Assembly: GCA_033764265.1 (NCBI GenBank)
Contig: JANRJB010000296.1
Location: 1-12,166, forward strand
Source of the DNA: VGEM01 sp033764265
GTDB taxonomy: Bacteria; Pseudomonadota; Alphaproteobacteria; Rhodospirillales; Rhodospirillaceae
Length of the DNA stretch: 12,166 nt
Direction: 5' to 3'
The translations under genes were made by a program, and so were the position numbers. A model generated the notes under the pieces. The model had not been told where the DNA came from and did no database searches. It worked only from the letters and a program-made list of their open reading frames with translations. Of this stretch, positions 6,612 to 12,166 are shown in pieces. Each line of letters opens with the position of its first letter. Position 1 is the stretch's first letter.

Positions 6612-7163
6612 ATGACCGCCGCCGCCGCCAGCAAGCCGGGAGAAAAGAAGCGCGACCGCGCGCTTTATGCGCGGCTGGTGGAATCCTACCGCGCCGACCG
6701 CATCGGCATCTTCGTCGACTTCGATCGCCTCAACCACCCGCGCTCGCCGGTGTGGAACCCGTGGGAGAACGTCGCGCCCCTGCTGCTGGTGTTGATCGGC
6801 GCGCTGGCGGTGATGTTCCTGATCAACCTTTTGCTCGGCACCGGGCTCATGGTGGCGGGCATCTTTCTCTACCTGCTGGTCATTCGGCCCTGGATCTCGC
6901 AGCGCGTCTACCGGCGCGCCATCGACGCGGCCATGGACAACCTGCACAACTGGAATGTCCTGTGGAAGCTGGGCGGCCTGGTGGTCACGCTCAACTACCT
7001 GAATAAAACGCGTTGCGTCTCGCCCGACGGCGACTGGCGCGCCTTCGTCACCCGTTACCTGCCGGAAATGGAAGTCGAGGGCCTCGAGGCCTATGAGGAC
7101 TTCCGCCGCTCGTCCAAGGACGACGTCAAGGACGTCGGCCGCCTCAAAGACGTCGAGATGTGA
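6612..7163 (+). CDS. Unrecognised two-helix membrane protein coupled to the Smr gene
   Basis: 183 residues from the ATG at 6612. The frame is open back to a TTG at 6546, but those 22 residues look non-conserved and the ATG is preferred. I do not recognise a family. A basic N-terminus (EKKRDRALYARLVESYRADR) is followed by a conserved-looking DFDRLNHPRSPVWNPWENV. Next come two closely spaced hydrophobic helices (about residues 54-95, LLLVLIGALAVMFLINLLL and GLMVAGIFLYLLVIR). The long hydrophilic C-terminus is predicted cytoplasmic, with RAIDAAMDNLHNWNVLWKLGG and a Cys-containing stretch ending in a charged tail rich in Asp, Lys and Arg. Both ends would face the cytoplasm by the positive-inside rule. 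The stop overlaps the Smr start (GTGA), indicating translational coupling and probably a shared process or shared expression. It diverges from vapB. Confidence 0.8.
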   Translation: MTAAAASKPGEKKRDRALYARLVESYRADRIGIFVDFDRLNHPRSPVWNPWENVAPLLLVLIGALAVMFLINLLLGTGLMVAGIFLYLLVIRPWISQRVYRRAIDAAMDNLHNWNVLWKLGGLVVTLNYLNKTRCVSPDGDWRAFVTRYLPEMEVEGLEAYEDFRRSSKDDVKDVGRLKDVEM

Positions 7164-7702
7164 GCGCCAAGCCTCAGCGGCGCGCCGGACTCAGCGACGA
7201 TGACCGCGCCGTGTGGCGCCACGTCACGCGCACGGTCAAGCGGCTCCACGCCGACGATCTGCCCGACTCTGACCCCGAGGCCCCGCCCGCCCGCCCGTCC
7301 GTGCGCGCACCTGCGACTGCGCGCGCGGTCCCTGCACATCCGCCCGCGCGCGGCCCGGGGCTCGACGGCAACACCGCGCGCCGGCTCAAGCGCGGCCAAA
7401 TGCCGTGCGACGGGCGGCTCGACCTGCACGGCCACACCCTGGCCGAGGCCCACCGCGCCGCCGAACGGTTCATCGCGGCGATGGCCGCGCGCGGCGCGCG
7501 CTGCGTCCACATCGTCACCGGCAAGGGCGAGCGCGGCGGCGGCGCGCGCACCATCAGAAGCGAGCTGTTGCATTGGCTGGCGGCGCCGCGCCTAGCCGGC
7601 CTGATTTTGGCGACCGCGCCCGCGCATCCGCGCGATGGCGGCGCGGGCGCATTTTACGTCCTGTTGCGCCGCAAGGAACGCGTCGCCGCGCCTAAAGGAT
7701 GA
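7160..7702 (+). CDS. Smr-domain protein (MutS2-C-like putative endonuclease)
   Basis: 180 residues from a GTG at 7160 that overlaps the previous stop as GTGA. The N-terminal 65 residues are charged, then Pro/Ala-rich and probably disordered. GLDGNTARRLKRGQ (67-80) leads into the Smr domain, with LDLHG at 87-91, HIVTGKG ending at 123, and GAFYVLLRR near the C-terminus. Smr domains occur at the end of MutS2 and as stand-alone proteins with nicking or RNA-cleaving activity; the biological role of stand-alone alphaproteobacterial members is not established. An Smr gene after Tim44-like/mltA is the usual alphaproteobacterial order. The last 11 bases overlap the end of hslU on the opposite strand. 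Confidence 0.92.
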   Translation: MSAKPQRRAGLSDDDRAVWRHVTRTVKRLHADDLPDSDPEAPPARPSVRAPATARAVPAHPPARGPGLDGNTARRLKRGQMPCDGRLDLHGHTLAEAHRAAERFIAAMAARGARCVHIVTGKGERGGGARTIRSELLHWLAAPRLAGLILATAPAHPRDGGAGAFYVLLRRKERVAAPKG

Positions 7703-9002
7703 ACTTGCGCAGGTCGCCCTTCTTGGCCAGTTCGCCGACCTGGGCCTGCACGTAGGCCGCGTCGATCCGGAAGGTCTCGCCGCCACGGTCGGTCGCCGTG
7801 AAGCTGATCTCCTCCAGCAGCTTTTCCATCACGGTGTGCAGCCGGCGCGCGCCGATGTTCTCGACGCTGCGGTTGATCTCGGCGGCCAGGTCGGCGATGG
7901 CGCCGATGGCGTCGTCGACGAACTCCAGCGTCACCGTCTCGGTGGCCAACAGCGCCTTGTACTGCTTGATCAGGCTGGCCTCGGTCTCGGTCAGGATGCG
8001 CACGAAGTCATCGCGCGTCAGCGCCTTCAGCTCGACGCGGATCGGCAGGCGGCCCTGCAGTTCCGGCAACAGGTCCGACGGCTTGGCCAGGTGAAACGCG
8101 CCCGAGGCGATGAACAGCACGTGGTCGGTCTTCACCGCGCCGTGCTTGGTGTTGACGGTGGTGCCCTCGATCAGCGGCAACAGGTCGCGCTGCACGCCCT
8201 CGCGGCTGACGTCGGCGCCGCGCGCGTCCTCGCGGCCGGTGATCTTGTCGATTTCGTCCAGGAACACGATGCCGTCGTTCTCGACCATGGAAATCGCCTC
8301 GCGCGTCATCTTGTCCTGGTCGATCAGCTTGTCGCTTTCCTCGCGCACCAGCACCTCGTAGGACGCGGCCACGCTCATCTTGCGCTTCTTGGCGCGGCTG
8401 CCCAGCATGCCGCCCAAGACATCGGACAAGTTCACCATGCTCATCTGCGCGCCGGGCATGCCGGGAATGTCCATCGACGGCAGCGACGCGGCCACCGGTT
8501 CCTGGACTTGAATCTCGATCTCGCGGTCGTTCAGCCCGCCCTCGCGCAACAGCTTGCGGAACTTCTGGCGGGTCTCGGGGCCGGCGCCGTCGCCCACCAG
8601 CGCGTCCAGCACGCGTTCCTCGGCGGCCAGCTCGGCCTTGGCGGTGACCTCCTTGCGCTGGCGCTCGCGCACCATGGTCAGCGCCACTTCGAGCAGGTCG
8701 CGCACGATGGAATCGACGTCGCGGCCGACGTAGCCGACCTCGGTGAACTTGGTCGCCTCGACCTTCAGGAACGGCGCGTTGGCCAGCTTGGCGAGCCGGC
8801 GCGCGATCTCGGTCTTGCCGACGCCGGTCGGCCCCACCATCAGGATGTTCTTCGGCAGCACTTCCTCGCGCAGCTCGGCCGGCAGCTGTTGGCGGCGCCA
8901 GCGATTCCTCAGCGCGATGGCCACCGCCCGCTTGGCCTCGTGCTGGCCGATGATGAAGCGGTCGAGTTCGGAGACGGTCTCGCGCGGCGAAAACGCGGTC
9001 AT
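7692..9002 (-). CDS. hslU: HslU (ClpY), ATPase subunit of the HslVU protease
   Basis: 436 residues, close to the 443 of E. coli. This AAA+ hexamer unfolds substrates and threads them into the HslV peptidase. Walker A is GPTGVGKT (57-64), the pore loop GYVG is at 90-93, and the Walker B IVFLDEID is at 245-252. The sensor segment FIASGAFH follows, and GRLPIRVEL contains the arginine finger (Arg318). NIGARRLHTVMEKLLEEISF holds sensor 2. The intermediate (I) domain occupies about 105-235. The protein ends in LRKFIL, the C-terminal tail that inserts into HslV pockets and activates it. The ATG at 9002 is 8 bases after the hslV stop; upstream in-frame sequence lies within hslV. Its 3' end overlaps the Smr gene by 11 bases. 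Confidence 0.98.
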   Translation of the reverse strand: MTAFSPRETVSELDRFIIGQHEAKRAVAIALRNRWRRQQLPAELREEVLPKNILMVGPTGVGKTEIARRLAKLANAPFLKVEATKFTEVGYVGRDVDSIVRDLLEVALTMVRERQRKEVTAKAELAAEERVLDALVGDGAGPETRQKFRKLLREGGLNDREIEIQVQEPVAASLPSMDIPGMPGAQMSMVNLSDVLGGMLGSRAKKRKMSVAASYEVLVREESDKLIDQDKMTREAISMVENDGIVFLDEIDKITGREDARGADVSREGVQRDLLPLIEGTTVNTKHGAVKTDHVLFIASGAFHLAKPSDLLPELQGRLPIRVELKALTRDDFVRILTETEASLIKQYKALLATETVTLEFVDDAIGAIADLAAEINRSVENIGARRLHTVMEKLLEEISFTATDRGGETFRIDAAYVQAQVGELAKKGDLRKFIL

Positions 9003-9010
9003 CGCGGGGG

Positions 9011-9559
9011 TCACAACGTTTCGAGGGTGAGTTCGCGGTTGGTGTAGACGCAGATATCCGCCGCGATACCCATCGCCCGCCGCGCGATGGCCTCGGCGTC
9101 CATATCGGCGCGGTCGATCAGCGCGCGCGCCGCCGAAAGGGCATATGCCCCGCCCGAGCCGATGCCGATCAGGCCGTCCTCGGGCTCCAGCACATCGCCG
9201 GTGCCGGTCAGGATCAGCGAGGTGTCGGCGTTGGCCACCGCCATCATCGCCTCCAGCCGCCGCAGATAGCGGTCGGTGCGCCAGTCCTTGGCCAGCTCGA
9301 CGCAGGCCCGCGTCAGCTGCCCCGGATGTTTCTCCAGCTTGCTCTCCAGCCGCTCGAACAGGGTGAAGGCGTCGGCGGTGGCGCCGGCGAAGCCGGCGAT
9401 GATGGCGCCGTCGCCAAGCCGGCGCACCTTCTTGGCGTTGGCCTTGATCACCATCTGGCCCATGGTCACCTGGCCGTCGCCGGCGATGACCACGCGGCCG
9501 GCCTTGCGCACCGACAGGATGGTGGTGCCGTGCCAATCGGGGTGTGTGCGGTCGGTCAT
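9011..9559 (-). CDS. hslV: HslV (ClpQ), threonine peptidase subunit of the HslVU protease
   Basis: 182 residues from the ATG at 9559; the open frame continues upstream into the leader but homologues start near here. HslV is a dodecameric proteasome-like N-terminal nucleophile hydrolase in the cytoplasm. HGTTILSVRK places the nucleophile at Thr12, so an 11-residue propeptide ending in Gly must be removed, unlike E. coli HslV where only Met precedes the Thr. GDGQVTMGQ, ANAKKVRRL with the active-site Lys, and GFAGATADAFTLFERLE follow the family closely, as does GIGSGGAYALSAARAL. It sits immediately upstream of hslU, with a heat-shock type promoter about 45-75 bases upstream. Confidence 0.97.
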   Translation of the reverse strand: MTDRTHPDWHGTTILSVRKAGRVVIAGDGQVTMGQMVIKANAKKVRRLGDGAIIAGFAGATADAFTLFERLESKLEKHPGQLTRACVELAKDWRTDRYLRRLEAMMAVANADTSLILTGTGDVLEPEDGLIGIGSGGAYALSAARALIDRADMDAEAIARRAMGIAADICVYTNRELTLETL

Positions 9560-9603
9560 GCGGTGCGGGCTAAAAATCGGCGGGGCGGGACGGTGTGAGG
9601 GGA

Positions 9604-9632
9604 AGATGGGGTGTTTGGCACGCCCATGCAAG
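9604..9632 (-). promoter_or_regulatory. hslV: RpoH (sigma-32) type heat-shock promoter for hslVU
   Basis: On the minus strand CTTGCA starts at 9632 and CCCCATCT occupies 9611-9604, with 17 bases between CTTG and CCCC. This fits E. coli sigma-32 (-35 CTTGAA, -10 CCCCATNT). It also fits the alphaproteobacterial form CTTG, 17-18 bases, CYTATNT: six of seven -10 positions match when the spacer is counted as 18. The predicted start near 9597 gives a leader of about 38 bases before the hslV ATG. hslVU is a known heat-shock operon, which makes the match credible. Confidence 0.65.
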
Positions 9633-9645
9633 GCGCGCGCCCCGC

Positions 9646-11223
9646 TCATCGCCTCGCCGCCGGGGCCGGTCCCAGCGCGGTGAAGCGGATGCCTTCATAG
9701 CGGATGAAGCCGAAGTCGATCGGCACCTGGGCGATGCGCGGACCGGCGCCCATGAACGCCGCGGTCTCGTACAGGAACAGGGCCTGGGCGTCGTCGTGGG
9801 CGCGCGCCATGACGCGCTCGGTCAGGATACGCCGGGCGTCCGGGTCGGCCTCGGCGAAGGCCGCGGCGATGGCGACCGTGGCGTCCTCGTCGCAGTACCA
9901 CGGCGCATGCCACAGGCAGGAATGCTGACGCATGGGATACAACGCATCGGCGATCGGCGTGAAGAACGGGATGGCGGCGGCCGCCCCGGTCCAACCGCCG
10001 CTCTGGATGCGTTCCAGCAACGTCTGCTGGGCGATCACGTTGACGGTCATGCGCACGCCGATGCGCGCCAGGTCCGAGGCCACTTGCTGGAATACGTCGG
10101 GATACAACACCGCGCCGGTCGGCACCTCCATCTCGAACGAAAGGCCCGCATGCCCGGCCTCGGCCAGCAGCGCGCGCGCGGCGTCGGGGTCGTAGGGCAA
10201 GGGTTCCAACGATTCATTGAAGCCGAAGGTGCCAAACGGCGCCGGCTGCGCCGCCACCCGCGACTTGCCGCCCAGCAGCGCGGCGACGATGGCCTCGCGG
10301 TTGACCGCCATGGTCAGCGCGCGGCGCACGCGCGCGTCGGCGAAGCGCGGGTCCTTGACCGCGTTGAACGCCAGCGCCACCACCGCCGGCACCCGGTCGA
10401 CGATCACCTGGCCGCCTTCCGCCGCCAGCTCGACGAACTGGTCGGCGGAAATCGAACTGGGCGCCAGGTCGATGGCGCCGGTGGTCAGCGCCGCCCGGCG
10501 CGCGCTCGGCTCGGGCAATGCCAGGAACTCCAGCCGGTCGGTGGGGGCGGCGCGCCACGCTCCCGCCACGGCCAGCAGCCGCAGCCGGTTGGGCGTGGCT
10601 TCCTGCAGTCGATAGGGCCCGGTGCCGACCGGCGCGCGGGCGAATCCGTCGCGGCCCAGCCGGGCCCATGCGCCGGGCGCCGGCGGATAGATCAAGGACA
10701 GCCGGCGCGGCAGCAGCGGGTCGGGCGCGCGGGTGACGATTTCTAAGGTGCGCGCATCCAGCGCCCGCGCTCCGGCCACCTCGGTCAGTTCGCGCGCCAC
10801 CGGCTCGCGCGCGGCCGCAGGCCCGGTCACGTAGGCGATGGCGGCCACCACCGCCGCCGCATCGAAGGGCTCGCCGTCCGAATATTTGATGCCCTCGCGC
10901 AGCGTCAGCTGCCAACTGGTCGGGCCGGTCTGCCGCCAGCTCTCGGCCAGCCAGGGCAACAGCGCGCCGTCGGCGGTGACCAGCGTCAAAGGATCGAACA
11001 CCGCCGCCGCCAGCGGCAGGCGGGTGATCGAGGTCGACGCGTACGGGTTGCCCCACTCGGGCGGAAATGCCGCCGCGGCCACTGAAAGCTTGGTTTCGGC
11101 CAACGCCGCAAACGGCGCCGCGGTCGCCGCCACAGTCGCCGTCCCAGTCGTCCCCAGGGCGATGCTCACAATGTGCACAGCGAGGGCCTTGGCCCTCGCG
11201 CCGGCGGCGCAAAGTTCCATCAT
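9646..11223 (-). CDS. ABC transporter solute-binding protein, family 5 (peptide/nickel type)
   Basis: 525 residues from the ATG at 11223 (a second ATG follows directly). The N-terminus has Arg10 and Lys12, a weakly hydrophobic Ala/Val/Thr-rich stretch, and a likely signal peptidase I site after FAALA (residue 42), so the protein should be periplasmic. Family 5 features are LAESWRQTGPTSWQLTLREGIKYSDG, APVGTGPYRL, DARVRRALTMAVNREAIV and YDPDAARALLAEAG. Family members deliver oligopeptides, dipeptides, nickel or other small solutes to an ABC importer; the ligand cannot be read from the sequence. No permease or ATPase gene is adjacent: downstream is hslV on the same strand (86-base gap) and upstream is a divergent amidohydrolase. 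It may serve a transporter encoded elsewhere. Confidence 0.9.
   Translation of the reverse strand: MMELCAAGARAKALAVHIVSIALGTTGTATVAATAAPFAALAETKLSVAAAAFPPEWGNPYASTSITRLPLAAAVFDPLTLVTADGALLPWLAESWRQTGPTSWQLTLREGIKYSDGEPFDAAAVVAAIAYVTGPAAAREPVARELTEVAGARALDARTLEIVTRAPDPLLPRRLSLIYPPAPGAWARLGRDGFARAPVGTGPYRLQEATPNRLRLLAVAGAWRAAPTDRLEFLALPEPSARRAALTTGAIDLAPSSISADQFVELAAEGGQVIVDRVPAVVALAFNAVKDPRFADARVRRALTMAVNREAIVAALLGGKSRVAAQPAPFGTFGFNESLEPLPYDPDAARALLAEAGHAGLSFEMEVPTGAVLYPDVFQQVASDLARIGVRMTVNVIAQQTLLERIQSGGWTGAAAAIPFFTPIADALYPMRQHSCLWHAPWYCDEDATVAIAAAFAEADPDARRILTERVMARAHDDAQALFLYETAAFMGAGPRIAQVPIDFGFIRYEGIRFTALGPAPAARR
11180..11199. repeat. Perfect 9-bp inverted repeat in the signal-peptide codons
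   Basis: GCGAGGGCC and its exact reverse complement are separated by two bases (TT on the plus strand). It covers codons about 9-15 of the solute-binding protein gene, encoding ARAKALA. As RNA it would form a strong hairpin about 25 bases after the start codon. No T-run follows, so it is not a terminator. Confidence 0.5.
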
Positions 11224-11229
11224 CCCGGC

Positions 11230-11237
11230 ACTATAAC
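11230..11237. promoter_or_regulatory. Overlapping -10 hexamers on both strands
   Basis: ACTATAAC contains TATAAC on the plus strand (11232-11237, 5 of 6 to TATAAT) and TATAGT on the minus strand (11235-11230, 5 of 6). It lies in the 74-base gap between the divergent solute-binding protein and amidohydrolase genes and is its most AT-rich spot. I see no good -35 element on either side. The minus-strand start would fall close to the ATG at 11223. Confidence 0.35.
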
Positions 11238-11258
11238 CGCGGCCCCGCGCCACCGCGC

Positions 11259-11295
11259 CACAGGAATAACCGCCGCCGCTGCACAGGAATATCCG
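11259..11295 (+). repeat. 14-base near-perfect direct repeat upstream of the amidohydrolase
   Basis: CACAGGAATAACCG at 11259-11272 is repeated as CACAGGAATATCCG at 11282-11295, one mismatch, 23 bases apart. The second copy contains the AGGAA ribosome-binding site (11285-11289) 8 bases before the ATG at 11298. It may be a small tandem duplication or a regulator site. Confidence 0.55.
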
Positions 11296-11297
11296 TC

Positions 11298-12166
11298 ATG
11301 AGCCCCACCGCCGCCTTCATCGATGCCGATACGCACGTGGTCGAAGCGCCCTGCATCTGGGATTACCTCGACCCCGCCGATGCCGCGCACAAGCCGGCCA
11401 CGGTCAGCTTCGACGAAGTGCCCGAGGCCATGAAGCAGCGCATGATGTCGGGGCGCAAGTTCTGGCTGATCGACGGCCGGCTCTACGGCCAGGGCGGCCT
11501 GCCGACCGACATGTACGCGCCCGGCACCCGCGACCTGACCGACGTGGCCGCGCGGGTGGCCCACATGGACCGGCTGGGCGTGGCCACCCAGGTCATCTAC
11601 CCCAGCATCTTCCTCAATCTGATCGTCGAGAACCCGGCGGCCGAACTCGCCCTGGCCAAAGCCTACAATCGCTGGCTGGCCGACGTGTGCGGCAAACATC
11701 CCGGCCGCCTCAAGTGGCTGGTGGTGCCCACCCCGCGCATGATGGACGCAACGCTGGACGAGATCGAGCGCGGCAAGAAAACCGGCGCCTGCGGCGTCAT
11801 CCTGCGCGGCTACGAAGGCGACCGCACCCTCGACGATCCGATGTTCTATCCAATCTACGCCAAGGCTTCAGATCTCGACCTGCCGGTGTGCGTGCACATC
11901 GGCGCCACCAGCGGGCACTTTCATGCCATCAAGCACGGCACCGGATTCCGCGGCAACATCGCGGCCACCATCATGCCGACGGTGGTGGCGTTCAGTTCGT
12001 TGATGGCCAGCGAGGTGCCGGTGCGCTTTCCCAAACTGCGCTTTGGCTTTGTCGAAGGCGGCTCGGAATGGCTGCCGTTCGCGGTGAACCGCACCCGGCG
12101 CTGGGCCAAGCGCTTCGGCGAAACCGACCGCACCGAGAAGATGCTGGCCGACCTGCGCTTCTTCGT
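11298..12166 (+). CDS. Amidohydrolase-2 family TIM-barrel protein, C-terminal part beyond window
   Basis: 289 codons are visible before the window ends; there is no stop. The start is supported by AGGAA 8 bases upstream. FIDADTHVVE (residues 7-16) is the first-strand metal motif of the DxDxHxxE subgroup of PF04909 (ACMSD/decarboxylase-like) proteins. LVVPTPRMM, CGVILRGYEGDRTLDDPMFYPIY, and PVCVHIG with His200 follow. LRFGFVEGGSEWLP with Glu253 is the late barrel strand typical of the group. The usual final Asp ligand on strand 8 would lie past the window end. Members hydrolyse or decarboxylate diverse cyclic and aromatic compounds; the substrate cannot be predicted. It diverges from the solute-binding protein gene, so co-regulation and a shared catabolic role are possible but unproven. 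Confidence 0.88.
   Translation, partial: MSPTAAFIDADTHVVEAPCIWDYLDPADAAHKPATVSFDEVPEAMKQRMMSGRKFWLIDGRLYGQGGLPTDMYAPGTRDLTDVAARVAHMDRLGVATQVIYPSIFLNLIVENPAAELALAKAYNRWLADVCGKHPGRLKWLVVPTPRMMDATLDEIERGKKTGACGVILRGYEGDRTLDDPMFYPIYAKASDLDLPVCVHIGATSGHFHAIKHGTGFRGNIAATIMPTVVAFSSLMASEVPVRFPKLRFGFVEGGSEWLPFAVNRTRRWAKRFGETDRTEKMLADLRFF

Noticed and set aside
7635..9047. Long plus-strand open frame (470 codons) opposite hslU
   Set aside because: Its composition (Gln/His/Leu/Ala/Asp-rich, no domain) is that of an antisense shadow of a high-GC gene, and hslU on the other strand has every family motif.
9595..10746. Plus-strand open frame of 383 codons opposite the solute-binding protein gene
   Set aside because: The translation is Arg/Gly/His-rich noise; the minus-strand frame gives a coherent signal peptide and family 5 motifs.
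1..12166. CRISPR arrays, tRNA/rRNA genes, transposases, attachment sites, riboswitches
   Set aside because: I looked for repeat-spacer periodicity, tRNA-like CCA/T-loop patterns and transposase motifs and saw none; gaps between genes are too short for most of these.

Overview
The window is a high-GC stretch of bacterial chromosome. Gene content, gene order and protein motifs point to an alphaproteobacterium, probably close to Rhodospirillales. The run ppsR–maf–aroE–coaE–dnaQ facing secB, followed by a Tim44-like gene, mltA and an Smr-domain gene, with hslVU nearby, is from general knowledge an arrangement typical of alphaproteobacterial chromosomes. Most of the window is therefore core housekeeping DNA. 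The accessory parts are a toxin-antitoxin pair and the 11 kb end.

Layout. (1) 1–2948, plus strand: a tightly packed operon holding the 3' end of the PEP synthase/PPDK regulatory kinase gene, maf, aroE, coaE and dnaQ, with ATGA or short overlaps at several junctions. (2) 2971–3492, minus strand: secB, converging on dnaQ with only 22 bases between the stops. (3) 3493–3776: the divergent regulatory region between secB and the Tim44-like gene. (4) 3777–5744, plus strand: Tim44-like protein and MltA lytic transglycosylase. (5) 5762–6460, minus strand: a VapBC toxin-antitoxin operon, apparently inserted between mltA and the next envelope/DNA gene pair. (6) 6612–7702, plus strand: an unrecognised two-helix membrane protein translationally coupled (GTGA) to an Smr-domain protein. 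(7) 7692–9559, minus strand: the HslVU (ClpYQ) protease, with a good match to an alphaproteobacterial heat-shock (RpoH) promoter upstream. (8) 9646–11223, minus strand: a family 5 (peptide/nickel type) ABC-transporter solute-binding protein with no permease beside it. (9) 11298–end, plus strand: an amidohydrolase-2 family TIM-barrel protein cut off by the window end.

How the genes work together: the first operon mixes nucleotide-pool sanitation (Maf), the shikimate pathway (AroE), the last step of CoA synthesis (CoaE) and replication proofreading (DnaQ). SecB, the Tim44-like protein and MltA act in protein export, the membrane and peptidoglycan. HslVU is a stress protease. VapBC is a self-contained regulated module.

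I see no large novel system, CRISPR array, transposase, rRNA or tRNA. The most informative non-coding signals are the RpoH-type promoter of hslVU and a compact vapBC promoter: its -10 box is bracketed by two copies of CTGATGCA, and the predicted transcript starts about one base before the vapB ATG. The least understood gene is the two-helix membrane protein at 6612. All family assignments come from reading motifs by eye; no database search was run.
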